Counted from the first letter of the stretch, positions 12,201-21,675 are shown. The stretch: DNA of 64,000 bases from Eutreptiella sp. 'Long Island Sound 2002' (GCA_964036045.1 OZ038389.1:42531119-42595118); one strand, 5' to 3'. Made by a program: numbers and translations. Notes: generated by a model from the sequence alone, not told the origin.

Positions 12201-13001
12201 TCGGTCGGGGTCATCTCGGATCCGGTAGCTATGGCCCTGGAGCCGTAGGCGGCTCAAGTACAGGGCAGACAACGTCCCCCTGGGGTTGAGGAGCGCCTTG
12301 CTATCCAGGGGGATTTCCGAGACATCGCGCGGGGGGCCCCTGCTACGACGCTGCACCTCCCTCCACTGCTCTGGGGTGCGTTTCAAATTGAGGGTTTCCT
12401 GCTTGCGTCGGAGGGCCCTGCGTTTCACCCCCCGGAGGCTCTGCTGGCGCTGGGCTTCTCCCAAGGCCACTAGGCTCCGCTTGAGGGCGTGCCCCGCCGT
12501 CACTGAGGTGCCCAATATGCTCTGGGCCATCACTGTAAAACGCCCCACCGTGGGGAGCATGCTGCGCGTTGGGAAGGGCTGCTGGGGAGCCCGCGAGGGG
12601 GGAGCTCGCTCCGCCGGGCGCGTCTTGAGGCGGTACTGCCGGAAGCGGAGGGCTCGGACCCTGCCCGTGGCGTGGGCCCAATCGTAGATGGCCCTTTGCA
12701 GGCCTTTCAGCCACCGAATCGGGGCGAGCTGGGGGTCCAAGGCTCTCCTGCGGAGTATTGAGTTGTGGAAATCGGCCGTGTCGGCCGGGGACAGGGCCAC
12801 TGGGCCCAGGTGGTACTCCGGGGTGCGGGAGACCGTATGGGGGCTGGGCTTGTCCAGCCGGTTCACCGGGAAGGCGACGGTGAGAAGGAGGGGGACGTGG
12901 TGGTCCGAGAGGAGGGTGCTCGCCCAGTAGTGGTACGAGGCGATGGCGAACTGCGCCTCGCTGTGGCAGGCGGCTGTGTCGATGCGGGAGCGCGCGGCCC
13001 C
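9261..13001 (-). CDS. LINE ORF, reverse transcriptase and RNase H
   Basis: The open frame starts after the TAG at 13002-13004; its first Met codon is at 12866 (1,201 residues). The stretch before that Met still belongs to the endonuclease (ARSRID, then SDHHVPLLL with the catalytic His). Counting from the Met, the fingers region ends near GRVTLLLKNPDQP (about 306). Motif A is VLITDLAKFFDV (about 389-400, catalytic D), motif B is GTPQGTVQG (about 447-455), and motif C is MWVDDT (DD at 491-492). All catalytic aspartates are present. RNase H lies at the end: VAVDAG, then GEAMALL, then PDSEAA, supplying D, E and D. The function is target-primed reverse transcription of the element RNA in the nucleus. 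The TAG after GALRTY removes the zinc finger if it is read as a stop. Confidence 0.88.
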   Translation of the reverse strand, partial: GAARSRIDTAACHSEAQFAIASYHYWASTLLSDHHVPLLLTVAFPVNRLDKPSPHTVSRTPEYHLGPVALSPADTADFHNSILRRRALDPQLAPIRWLKGLQRAIYDWAHATGRVRALRFRQYRLKTRPAERAPPSRAPQQPFPTRSMLPTVGRFTVMAQSILGTSVTAGHALKRSLVALGEAQRQQSLRGVKRRALRRKQETLNLKRTPEQWREVQRRSRGPPRDVSEIPLDSKALLNPRGTLSALYLSRLRLQGHSYRIRDDPDRWAHFQRYLGLLPQHAPPARGDYVQPRHLWEVQSGKARGPDLRLPEADVCIDISWYRHLTEADQKTLCTVVRSPPVSRTVGRRGRVTLLLKNPDQPVQEANLRGITISSHVSKLEPTAFYAVATAVYERALGGPCLVGGMRGISLQEVVRTVHMKLDLARLQNRIVDVLITDLAKFFDVIAQDIHPIVGARVGLGEADHLATHTEGFSYTLPLGPWQSHTLTQLLGTPQGTVQGVHAGATAALPFLRCMDIAYRSSAVEPFRFLGLMWVDDTIVLLERGDSHPIQGVLLDQRVYYQGILRVDVPDRKIQHGSTSDPRPLRSPTPAAVARHLGRAWVTSTPDQRREALAGAPEIQPSRVLRYMGTDIYLQGAPTAPRNLPEVRAELWTQLRPQRLSPDAAMMVLMAKLPSKLLPLASVYRPTAKVHAANDALMVRAYKHVTGISRHAHTDALWGPWEHGCQGLTRSEHSWQAAVVREWVRQGAWAKQEFRDSQAYSLQTHQALRGGCPAVLTPGQYTHHPKCPHLIATLQRVVDEVAMPMWMPGQCSGTTPILVRGPGGPRSAAAAAPAPRVEVYTTLYGAVAQVVVPPTVYETVQALGYHHLGDLYTENHQVLPERALKRRAPARKGIPGLRAWLARHAAVLVPLLREPTPRWQAAPKDWIPRAVPTYQAEVIVGGRAAKTTRMETIYHRGQPLRMTAALQDTMETAGWAPEPRLCQQPPGTLPSDTRLHRLLVALLDIQVQVDAPLHAQLWGDHRQESLAQLQRTRVRAPTVVWTTAPPTAAYWNSASTSQAPLVTVTSTLPPFPWIAIAPAAVARFQYPAECMAHKCPGHPHKGPLYYSLDTVGTVPAELHQALRTHLREHHGDMALLAPHGRATDPPRVLAPETRPGVWFHDLPALATLRGSVVAVDAGATQAGMAMAGVVQSGPGEYQAQVASGVGTSQEGEAMALLSYARRLATQQGVYWLVPDSEAAVGALRTY

Positions 13002-13700
13002 CTAGAAGCAGGAGTATGTGTCTTGCGGGACCGGGTGAAGGTCCACCAAGTCCCTGAGGTTGAAGGCCCTCAGGAACGTGCGGTAGCCCGTGTCCTCGGG
13101 GCGCGGGGTCCCTCTATCTGCCGGTCGGGCCGCCGAGTTGGTGTCCGTGACAACCAGGACTGTCGTCGGGTCGACCAGGCAGGTGACCTCCCTCCAGACG
13201 GCGGCCCACCATCTCACGTAAGGCTCCACGCCTATGCTGATCTGGGGGGCATGGGCTGCCAGCACATGATGCCGACCCCACAGGGTGAGGACCTCCATGA
13301 GGAGGGCGTTGGCATCCTCCGCGCCCCAGAGGAGGGAAGCCCGGGTGGTTGTCCCGGTGCGGACGTATACTTCCAGGACCGCCCCCGTCTTGCCGTGGGC
13401 GGGGAGCACGACGTGACGGGCGTAGTCCTGGAAGGGGGGGTCCTCGGGGCCTGCCCGGGACTGGGCCTCAGCCAGGACGAGGAGGGTAGGGCGGCGCGCT
13501 GCCATGTGTAGGGCTTGCGCCAGGAGGCGTTGCCGGAGGTACCGGCCCCGGACGTTGAGCCACAGGTACCCCACAGCGTGCACGTCCTCCGGGGTGCTCT
13601 CAATTCTGGGATTGCGGGGGAGTGGGGTGCTCCGGCTCCGGGTCCGGCTCTGAGGAAGTGGGCCCGCCCTGGGGGTCGGCGTGTGTGGCCGAGCCGCCAC
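13002..13700 (-). CDS. LINE ORF, APE-type endonuclease domain
   Basis: This is the minus-strand frame upstream of the reverse transcriptase. APE endonuclease blocks in order: LNVRGR (usual Asn-containing first block), LAEAQS (catalytic Glu), AAHAPQ, VVTDTNSA (the position usually GDFN, supplying Asp/Asn) and YSCF. A TAG follows, with the remaining blocks ARSRID and SDHH beyond it in the same frame. The enzyme nicks target DNA to prime reverse transcription. The frame stays open upstream through the pentanucleotide array to 13925 (as WCGVV repeats), so the true start cannot be fixed; the first non-repeat residues are AARPHTPTPRAG. The TAG inside the domain would inactivate it unless read through. 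Confidence 0.8.
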   Translation of the reverse strand: MAARPHTPTPRAGPLPQSRTRSRSTPLPRNPRIESTPEDVHAVGYLWLNVRGRYLRQRLLAQALHMAARRPTLLVLAEAQSRAGPEDPPFQDYARHVVLPAHGKTGAVLEVYVRTGTTTRASLLWGAEDANALLMEVLTLWGRHHVLAAHAPQISIGVEPYVRWWAAVWREVTCLVDPTTVLVVTDTNSAARPADRGTPRPEDTGYRTFLRAFNLRDLVDLHPVPQDTYSCF

Positions 13701-13926
13701 CACACCACACCACACCACACCACACCACACCACACCACACCACACCACACCACACCACACCACACCACACCACACCACACCACACCACACCACACCACAC
13801 CACACCACACCACACCACACCACACCACACCACACCGCACCGCACCACACCACACCACACCACACCACACCACACCACACCACACCACACCACACCACAC
13901 CACACCACACCACACCACACCACACC
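13698..13926 (+). repeat. (CCACA)n pentanucleotide array, third and longest
   Basis: About 45 tandem copies of CCACA (TGTGG on the minus strand), with one short CCGCA variant block near 13835-13845. The LINE 5' end lies on its left. A LINE fragment in the opposite orientation lies on its right. Peptides read through it (TPHHT or WCGVV repeats) are artefacts. Confidence 0.97.
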
Positions 13927-13999
13927 TGGGTCTGCTCGGTCCAGTCCCATGAGTGGCGACGGGCCTGTCAGCGGCTCGCGGCGTGGCTCGACCGGTACA
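13927..13999 (+). mobile_element. LINE fragment, zinc-finger region, opposite orientation
   Basis: The plus strand encodes WVCSVQSHEW, then RLAAWLDR. This matches WACSAQSHEW and RLAAWLDQ in the LINE zinc-finger part, which lies on the minus strand at about 8690-8760. The nucleotide match is also good (for example GCGTGGCTCGACC). It is therefore a small piece of a second copy pointing the other way, joined directly to the CCACA array. Similarity ends at about 14000, where an ATGCAATACA-type simple sequence starts. Confidence 0.75.
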
Positions 14000-14747
14000 A
14001 CACAGTGCAATGCAATTCAATACGATGCAATACAATACACTACACTCTTCAATGCCATGCCATTGGACAGACAAAACTGTACTAGCCCCTTGCTGGTCAG
14101 ATGGTGTGGCATTTTGTGTGCATGACCGATTTCAACCTCTACCTCTCTGTACACATCACGCACACATCACGCTTCTTTCATGCAGCCAGGCCTAAAACCT
14201 TTAATTACGGTTGATTGGGGGCATACAGGTGAAGCATGCACATTCCGGATGCTTCTGTCGAAAGGTACAACGATCCACTCCACCAAAATCACAAGACCAA
14301 CAGTTTCAGCATTCTTGGAGTGGCATACATTGCAAACCATGGTCTGGTCAAGGACACACGGGAAGGCAAGAAAGAGAGACAAATGGCTTCCTAATATTGC
14401 CTATTTTAGTGTTATGGTTCCACTGTCCGGGACAAAACAGGGAATCTGGGATTCCTGTATGGGGGGGGGGGGGGGGTTACATCACTGCTATGAAACATCA
14501 CTGCAGTACATCACTGCTGGTCAACATCATTGCTATTAAACATCACTGCTATTAAACATCACTGGCTCAAAATGACCAGCGACGCACTGATCATTCTGAT
14601 GCATTACATACCGAGGCTTGGCTGCCAGCGCTCTGATCTAGTCTGCCGATGACTGTGCACTCCCCTTCTGTGCTTCCTTCACTTTCTTCTGCACCTGAGG
14701 AAGAAAAAAAAAAGGCAACTCCTCAACATCAAAATCAGACTGCCTGA
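14000..14747. other. no gene recognised
   Basis: A short low-complexity stretch (AATGCAATACAATAC, about 14000-14060), a G run (14461-14476) and a small tandem ACATCACTGCTATTAA repeat (about 14477-14565). No supported exon. Confidence 0.5.
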
Positions 14748-15700
14748 TGGTTTGGCACTTTCACCGTTTGATTGCTGTCTTGTTTGACTATTTGCCTATT
14801 CGACTATTTGTGTGTTTGCCTGTCTCAGTGTATGACAATATGACAATATGCCTGTTTGATTGTTTGAATATTTGCCTATTTGACAATTGGCATATTTATC
14901 TGTTTGAATGTGGCTGTTTACCTTTGCCTGTGACTGGTTGCATGTTTGCCTGCTTGCTTGTTTGACTGTTTGCCCGTTTGGGTGTTTGCTGGTTTGAATT
15001 ACATGTGTCCTTTTGCCTGTCTAAGTTTTTGACTGTTTGACTTTTTTGATTGCAACTGTTTGCCTGTTTGATTGTTGATTGCTCGATTGTTTGACTGTCT
15101 TTTCATTGCTTGCCTGTTTGACTGTTTGACGCAAGTAAATAAGTGGCAAAATAAGCAATCAGGCCAAAAAGGAAACACACAAACAGTCAAAACAATCAAA
15201 CAATCAAAGAGTCACACCCAAACAGACAAACGGTCAAACAATCAAACAGCCACCGTCATAAGGCAAGCAGGCAAAAAGCCTCAGCAAATTAAGTAATCAT
15301 GCAAACAGGGAACCCCACAAAACATTTAAACAATTAAATAATCAAATAGTCACACCCAAACTGTCAAACAGTCAAACAGTCAAAGGCAAACAGTCAAACA
15401 TTCCAAAGCAAACGGTCACTAATCAAAATATTCATGAGCCAATAAGGCAAACAGTCACACATCAAATAGGCAACTAGGAACATAGTCACAGTAAACAAAG
15501 TAATCAGGCAAACATGGAAACAGTTAACTAGGCAAATAGCTACACAGTCATACAGTTACAAGCAAACAGTCAAATGGTCAAACAGTCAAACAGGCAAGCA
15601 ATGAAACATTCAAAAAGTCAAACAACCACCTGGTCTCAGACAAACATGCAGACAGGCAAAAGGTCACACCATCGCACATTGTTTGACTGTGTGACTGTTT
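14748..15700. repeat. degenerate TTTGCCTGTTTGACTG array with strand switch
   Basis: From 14748 to about 15140 the plus strand is a loose tandem of TTTGCC, TGTTTGACTG and TTTGATTG words. From about 15141 to 15700 it becomes the complement (CAAACAGTCAAACAGGCAAA). The two halves form a very long imperfect inverted repeat with its centre near 15140. Similar arrays occur at 39250-39930 and 42000-42220. It is too degenerate to define one unit. Confidence 0.85.
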
Positions 15701-15709
15701 GCCTAAAGG

Positions 15710-16300
15710 CAGATTCGCTTGCATTTTTAGCCAAATAGTTAGTGTAAGCCAAATTCTTAGTGCCACAAGCCGGGTTCTTGGTATGGGAAGCCAAGTTGTG
15801 CAACAATGACGTATCCAGTGCAGCAAGCCAAGTTCTTAGTGCCCAGAGCCAAGCTCAGAGCGGCAAACCAAGTTTCTAGTGTAGCGAGCCATTTTCTTAT
15901 TACAAAAACCCAATTTCTTAGTTTTCCAAGGCAAGTTGTTAGAGCGGCACGCCAAGTGCCTAATGCTGTAAGCTAAGCTCTGGGTGCAACAAGCCAAGTG
16001 GTTTCTGCGACAAGTCTGGTTCTTCGTGTGGCAAACCAGGCTCTTAGTGTGGCAAGCCAAGTCCTTAGGGTGGCAAGCCAATTTGGTGACGTGGCAAGCC
16101 ACGTTATTAGTTTCACAAGTCAAGTGCTGAGTGCCTTGAGCTGACTTCTCAGCATAGCAAGCCAAGTTCTTAGTCTAGGAAGGCACGTTCTCAGGGCAGC
16201 CAACCAAGTTCTTAGTGTACCTAAGCAAGTTCTTAGTGTGGCAAGCCACGTTCTTCGTGCTACAAGCCAAGTGCTTGGTGCTACAATTCCTAGTGCTACT
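15710..16300 (+). repeat. degenerate 21-bp tandem array (GGCAAGCCAAGTTCTTAGTGT)
   Basis: About 28 loose copies of a roughly 21-bp unit with the core GCAAGCCAAGTTCTTAGTGT. Because the period is a multiple of three, a minus-strand frame stays open from 15836 to 16165 as heptapeptide repeats of the type LACHTKS. One remnant unit pair is present at about 40662-40690. A real repeat protein is possible but unlikely. Confidence 0.8.
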
Positions 16301-17078
16301 TAGTGGGGCAACGTTCATAAGGATGTTCATAAGAATGGGTCAAATTTTAGTGGGGGTGGGCACAGGGGGATTAGCTACCTGTCACTGAGTGACACATGCA
16401 GAGTGACAGGTGGGAATGGGAAGTTATTACTTCGGTAATGCAGGTACCATATGACAAATGAAACTGTGAAACAATTAATGAATGGAGGAAGTCGCTAATC
16501 TGCATAGCATTGGATGGCAATTTGCCAAAAGTGCAAAATGAATGCACCCACTTTTTGTTCCACATACTTCCCAAAAGCGAGCAAACAAGCACAAAATGAC
16601 GATGAGGAGCAATTGGCATGGCACATGCACAAGGCTACAAAATGGAAGAAAACATTGTTTCCTACCTTTGGAATTTATGTTACCAAAATGTGAAGCAGGA
16701 ACAACTAGCACTCATGGTGGCATTTGACAAAAGTTCAAAGTCTATGTGCCCGACGGATGTTCCCCGTAAAACATGTAGAACAGCACAAAAGGACAATGAG
16801 GAGCAATTTGCACGTACACAAGGCACATACACAATGGAAACAAACATTGTTTCCTCCCTTCAAAAATCTATGTTGCATAATTATGTTTTACAATGCATTC
16901 TAGTGGTGTTCAAGTGTCCGTTGTTCCAGTTCTGGCCATTTTCAACGGAGCAACTTGGCGGTTGAAGCGTGCTCCCAAAGAAACAGTCAAACAGTGAAAT
17001 AGTGAAACCGGCATCACAACTCGTCTTGCCACACTAAGGAACTAGCGTGCCGTCATCAAAACCATGCCGCGATAAGAC
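16301..17078. other. no gene recognised
   Basis: AT-richer sequence with two related segments of about 200 bp (16500-16720 and 16725-16900). They share the order: GCAATTTGCCAAAAGT-like, CACAAAATGACGATGAGGAG-like, ATTGTTTCCT-like. This suggests an old tandem duplication. No supported exon. Confidence 0.45.
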
Positions 17079-17162
17079 CTGTTTGCCTATTTTTTCTGGT
17101 CTGACAGTAGTTCACAATTGCTCACCGGTTGTCCTTCTACAGCTTTGCAAATTTTTGTGTTT
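17079..17162 (+). repeat. split direct repeat A1
   Basis: About 84 bp matching 21709-21793 at roughly 84 percent by eye, with the shared run AGTAGTTCACAATTGCTC and then GGTTGTCCTTCT. It marks the left end of the DIRS-type element. Confidence 0.8.
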
Positions 17163-17199
17163 GTGTTGCACCATATTTTCTTTCACCTCTTCACCTGCA

Positions 17200-17651
17200 A
17201 GAAATGCAGCCGACTCAGGGAGGAGGGGGCTGGCTCCGCCCCGAATGACGTCAATTCAATGTCGCCAAAGGCTATGAGGGCGCTTTTGGTGCAGTCACAA
17301 ACGGCAATGGCGTCCCTACTGTCAAAGATCGACAAGATGTCCATCCAAGGGAAAGGTGTGGTCCCGGACCTCACATCGGAGACCATCAAGGAGGTCATGG
17401 CAAAGCCGCAGATGGCGTCGTGGATGCGCCACTGCAGGGACGCCTTGCAGGATTATGTGGCGGCAGTGGACCGTCCGGTGGCGCGCCCAACAAGTCGGCA
17501 AGGTGGTGGATGCGACACTAGGGACCGCCTAGCGTGCAGAGCATGGTCAGTGTTGGTGGAATCCCAGTGCGCCTATGCCGAGAAATTCGCCAACCCCGCC
17601 CCCGTCGTCCTCGCAAGCGGCGAACCCGCTCGACTCCTTGTTCTGGGTTGA
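17200..17651 (+). pseudogene. gag-like N-terminal segment of the DIRS-type element
   Basis: The plus-strand frame carries NSMSPKAMRALLVQSQTAMA, SLLSKIDKMSIQGKG and a stretch up to MASWMRHCRDALQDYVAAVD, an amphipathic, hydrophilic protein just inside repeat A1. This is where the gag-like ORF of DIRS/PAT elements sits, so gag is inferred from position and character, not from a motif. Similar open pieces in changing frames continue to about 19822. A TAG at 19820-19822 and a TGA at 20168-20170 interrupt one frame that otherwise joins 19268-20410. Confidence 0.45.
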
Positions 17652-20170
17652 TGCCCGCCAAAGGGAAGGTGATAACTTCACCTTTAAGGGCATTAAGTTC
17701 GCGACAAGGGGTGGGGTCCTCCACTAGAGGACGGCGAAGGGATGCTAGGTCCTTGAAACGGCCTTCGCATCCCAGCCTTGTTGCCGATGCCAAGAGCTGG
17801 TTGTCAATGCGGCCTTGTTGAAGCACTGGCACTTCTAGTGCCCCAACTGGTCCTGAAATGCTGACACAAGGGCCTGGGGCTGGGCTCCTGGACCCTTGGA
17901 AGCCACGCCGAAGCCCTTAGATGGGAATCAATGTGTGCTGGTCCGCCCGCCGTTAGTGGGACAGTTCCGCAGCGCAGCGCTCACGTGGACCGCCGCCCGT
18001 GCTGGCATTTACCCGCGAGATCCGGCGACGATCGCCATGTGAAGTTGGGCCCGGCGTACAACGCAAAGATACCAAGGAGCACTCTTTCAACTCGCTGATT
18101 TTGAGGAGAGCTGAGCGGTTGCTTGTCCCAGTTTCTGTTAGTCAAGGTTGCCGAGGGGGTTGCACGGTCCACGCTCCGTAACGTCGCCTCCACTGTGCGA
18201 GGGGTTGAGGACCTAGGCATGCTACCGCCCATGGTTGTTTCCATGCATTGGAGATTATCCAAGGGCGGGCAGTCATTGCGTGCACAGCCATACTTCGGCC
18301 CTCAATCCCTGGGGTTCCTCTATGGGACGGCTCCTGATAAGGAGGAGCATATCACTGTCGCGCCGGCCTGCCTCAGTTACTTGCTTATGCTGCGGGTATC
18401 CAAAGCGGCCTCCATCAGCCCCCTGTGATCTGCGCATTCCGGGTGTGGTGTTATTCATGTGCACAAAAGTGGGTGGCACCACTGCGCATCGGCGCCCTTT
18501 GGCTCGTTGGGCGGATTGTCGGGCTCGCCACCCTCTATCTTTGGTCGATCCTTCGGATGATCTGGACTAGCCATTCGCTGCGCATGGGGCGGCTGGCGCA
18601 GAGGAGGTCGTCAAGAGAATGCTGCATCCCTCCCACTGGCCACGGTTGCGGTGGCACGCCCTACGGCGAAGGGGGGGGGGGGGGCGGCAACTTGCTATCA
18701 TTGCAAGCCGCACATTCGCTTCCTCTTGTGGTGGGGCAAGTGGAGACGCCTGCAAGGGGCTTTGAAATACGCCACCCGATACAGCAACCCAGACGTCGTG
18801 GGCCCTCTAGTGTTGCCTGATTTGGCTGATGGGCAAGGTGTGGAGGCTAGTGTGGATCTGCCAGTGCTTGATGTGTGACCGGCAGCGATGTTTGCCCAAG
18901 ACTCAATTCGGGTCTCCACCTTGGTCGAGTAGATTGGGATGGTCCAAGGCGCTCGACCAACTGCGCAGCTAGATGCCAAGGAATCTTTTGACACCGAGTC
19001 TTCTAGGTCAGATACAACAACCTCGTCCTCTTCTTCGTCATCCTCGTTAGCTGGCTCCGAGGGATCAAAGTCCGCTGGGCTGCCTCGCCCTGCGGGGGGC
19101 GGTGCATCCGAACCGGGCGCCAGGAAGGCCAACAAATGGACGGCGAGGGGGTCATTCGCGGTTGGGCGGGCACCACATGCCCAGCTGTCCGGCAAACTGG
19201 GACCCCATAAGCGGCGCCGGGGAGAGGGAAGGATGACCCCCCTCAGCTGTCAAGTCGCCGCCGGCGGGTGCCCGATGACCGGAAAGTTCCAGCAGTAGGC
19301 ATACCCGTATTTGTTGACAGCAATTTGGAGGACGGCTTGGCGTTGGGTGTGGGTGGTGGTTTGGGCGGACGACCCGCCGCCGCAAGGAGCTGTGCTCGTA
19401 GGGGTTGCCCCGAACGGGGTCTGAACCCATTTAGCGTCCCCCAAACATGCCTCGGTTGCAAGAGGGGTACGAAGGCCCTCGCGTCGTGTTCCACCACTGG
19501 GGGACGGAAAAATGCAACCCCATCGCTCTGTGACGAGCGACCTGCAGGACGGCGGGTGGGCGTGGGACGGCACCCCGCCCCGACGGGTGGGTGGTCCCCG
19601 AACACTTCAAACAACCACAACGGTGGACCTGCCACCGAGTCTGGGGGTCATCCCCCAGAGGGACCCGGGGTGCCTGAGCTTGCGGCTATAGTGCCTGAAA
19701 TGGAACAGGGTGATGCGCGGTTGGCCCGGTCGTCCGGGTCGTGTTCGCGTTCAGTGGTGGAGGGGCCTATTGGGTACGGGCCGCTTTTCAGGTTGGGTGA
19801 CCGAGAGCCCCTCTACCTCTAGATCTTGAAGACGTTCACAGGGATGTTGGATTGGCTGGCACTTGGGTTGGCGGTTAGTGTATATTTCGTGATGGCAAGG
19901 TTGCACCTGTTTTTGCTGCGAGCGTTCGTGACGGCCGAAGACTTCCGGTTGGAGGGTGTCCTTTGGGTATGCCTAAAATCGCCGGAAGAGTTGCAGCCGG
20001 AGGTTTGGCGGGGGCTAATGCACGTGTCTACCTCCCCCAAGCCCTTTCTCCGGCCACCGAGTCTTGGGCTTGCGGCCCGCGGTTTGGGTGATGTGGGAGA
20101 ATACCACATCTCCAACAAGTTGTGGGATGAGTGCGTGGGGGTGGGAGTGGACGTCGAGACGCTAGCGTGA

Positions 20171-21000
20171 GAGGTTGCCCCCAATGTTGAACCCTCACCT
20201 AGGGCTTTGAAACGGCGTAAGATAGATGCATTGGTGGAGCCCATGCTAGTATGCTTGCAGAAGGGGGGGGGTGTGGAACAACTGGCGGATGGTCAGGAGT
20301 TGCCGGCGACGTGTTGGCCGTTCGTAGTTCAAAAGTCGTCCGGGAAGATGTCAATGATTTTTCACCTCGTTGATTTAACGGCGTGCTCCCCCCCCCCCCA
20401 CCGCCCTTAATTTTCATTGTGTTTTTGGGAGCAGGTGTCTGAGCGCTTGTGTTTGTGGCCGTCGGGTGACCCCCTGTACTGCGCGCATTTGGATCTGAGG
20501 AATGCGTTTTGGTGCATTGTCCTCCCCCTGAAGGCATCAAAGGTGTGGCTTTGCGTTCTGTTCGGGGGGGGGGGGGTGGGTCATGCACCATATGCGTAGG
20601 ATGACGTTCGGCTGAAAGTTTTCACCGTTGGTCTGCCGAGTCGCGCTGCAGCGCGTTGTCCATGGACTCGTGCCCAAACACATGATTTTGTTTCATTATT
20701 TGGATTTTGGGTGGCTGTCCGAGGGAATGGGCAGAGGTCACCCAGCGGGTTGTGGAGGCGCCGAGGAGGGCGGGTTTTCTGGTCTCCCCCAAGTCAGTGC
20801 TTGACCCCACTACCCGTATCCTTCTCTTGGGTACATTCCTTGATACTTGTGAACGTAAAATTTGGTCGCATCCTCACGCTTTCCTTCAAATGTTTGCGCA
20901 GTGGATTCACCTTGCAACGGCTGCTCAGCCACACCCAAGGCACTTGAACAAGGTGCTGGGGTTCATTTAGTGGCATGTGCGCCCGCCGCGGGACATAAGG
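20171..21000 (+). pseudogene. DIRS-like reverse transcriptase, broken
   Basis: RT blocks in order: VVQKSSGKMSMIFHL (the usual K-R/S-x-I-x-D/H-L entry block), AHLDLRNAF (motif A), FG-stop-KFSPLVCRVALQRVV (motif B, where an expected Trp codon is TGA), FHYLD (motif C) and GFLVSPKSVL followed by LLLGTFLDT. Frame changes fall at C12 (20388-20399) and G13 (20564-20576) homopolymers. At motif C (about 20697-20711) the second aspartate codon is missing and the frame shifts, so the catalytic YxDD is destroyed. The GFxxxxKS...LG pattern is typical of DIRS and LTR-type rather than LINE reverse transcriptases. Confidence 0.7.
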
Positions 21001-21139
21001 GCCGTGTAAGAGAGTGTTGCCAAAGGTGGGGTAAAGAAGCTCAGAGGATTCCACGAAATGTTCCGGCGACGGCCATTGGGTACGCCATGGAGCCCAGGTT
21101 GCCGCCCTCAACAGCCAAGTTTGTCAATTGTCCGGTCCA

Positions 21140-21580
21140 TGTGTCAACCTTCGGACTTGCTGTTGCGTGCTGTTGCGGCTGTGTTTGTGGATGCGGCTTT
21201 GGATGTCTTCCGGTACCGGTTAGGAGCTTTTATACCCAAGTTAAACACGGTGCGTTCGGCCGTTATACGGCTGGCGAAGCATACCCAGCAGAGAGCGGGG
21301 ACTGTGTTGAGCCATTTGTTTCGCTTAACGTTTTGGTTGGTGGTTCTTGTTTTTGCCCACGGATCCCTAGTTGGCGGGTTGGCAATTGGTGAATTTGCGG
21401 GTGCGCACGTGGTTGGGCAAGCAACTACAACTCCTGTGGTCCATTGTCTTCCGTTTGCGTCAATGGGGCTTGGTGGTGGTCATGCATTGGGTTCCCGCAG
21501 AGTTGCATCCAGTGGATCCCCCGAGCAAGTTGGATGTTGAGGCCTCGTCATCTATGGTCACGGCGTTGCTTATGACTTAG
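21140..21580 (+). pseudogene. DIRS-like RNase H domain, broken
   Basis: Directly after the RT, the plus strand reads LLRAVAAVFVDAALDVFRYR, resembling the first aspartate strand of RNase H. In another frame near 21450-21530 it reads VMHWVPAELHPVDPPSK, the typical RNase H ending (WVP..xNPAD.PSR) of DIRS and pararetrovirus-like elements. The two blocks lie in different frames, so at least one frameshift separates them. Confidence 0.6.
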
Positions 21581-21675
21581 GCTCATTGGCGTCGCTTGTC
21601 TCGTAAGTTACCGATGCCGGAGTTTTTGGGAGGGGTGTGGATGTAGTCGTGATCACCCGTAGGGGTAGCAAAGGT

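Larger units (their letters stand above)
8197..13697 (-). mobile_element. near-complete LINE (non-LTR) retrotransposon, APE-RT-RNase H-zinc finger
   Basis: One minus-strand reading frame runs from the array at 13.7 kb to a TAA at 8367. It is broken only by two TAG codons (13002-13004 and 9261-9263). In order it encodes an APE-type endonuclease, a reverse transcriptase with intact catalytic residues, an RNase H domain and a CCHC-type zinc finger. A 3'-untranslated tail of about 170 nt (8197-8366) ends at a (TGTGG)n array, and the 5' end abuts a (CCACA)n array. This order is typical of APE-class LINEs that carry RNase H. No poly(A) tail or target-site duplication is visible, because both ends lie in pentanucleotide repeats. 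Single in-frame stops in an otherwise open frame of about 1850 codons indicate a recent copy, perhaps inactive. Confidence 0.88.

Noticed and set aside
13698-13926. Long repeat proteins (TPHHT or WCGVV) across the pentanucleotide array
   Set aside because: A 5-bp repeat is open in several frames on both strands; there is no independent coding evidence.
7355-13926. Telomere, on the basis of the TGTGG arrays
   Set aside because: Arrays are internal, occur in both orientations and are flanked by LINE sequence. TGTGG is not a telomere repeat I know.
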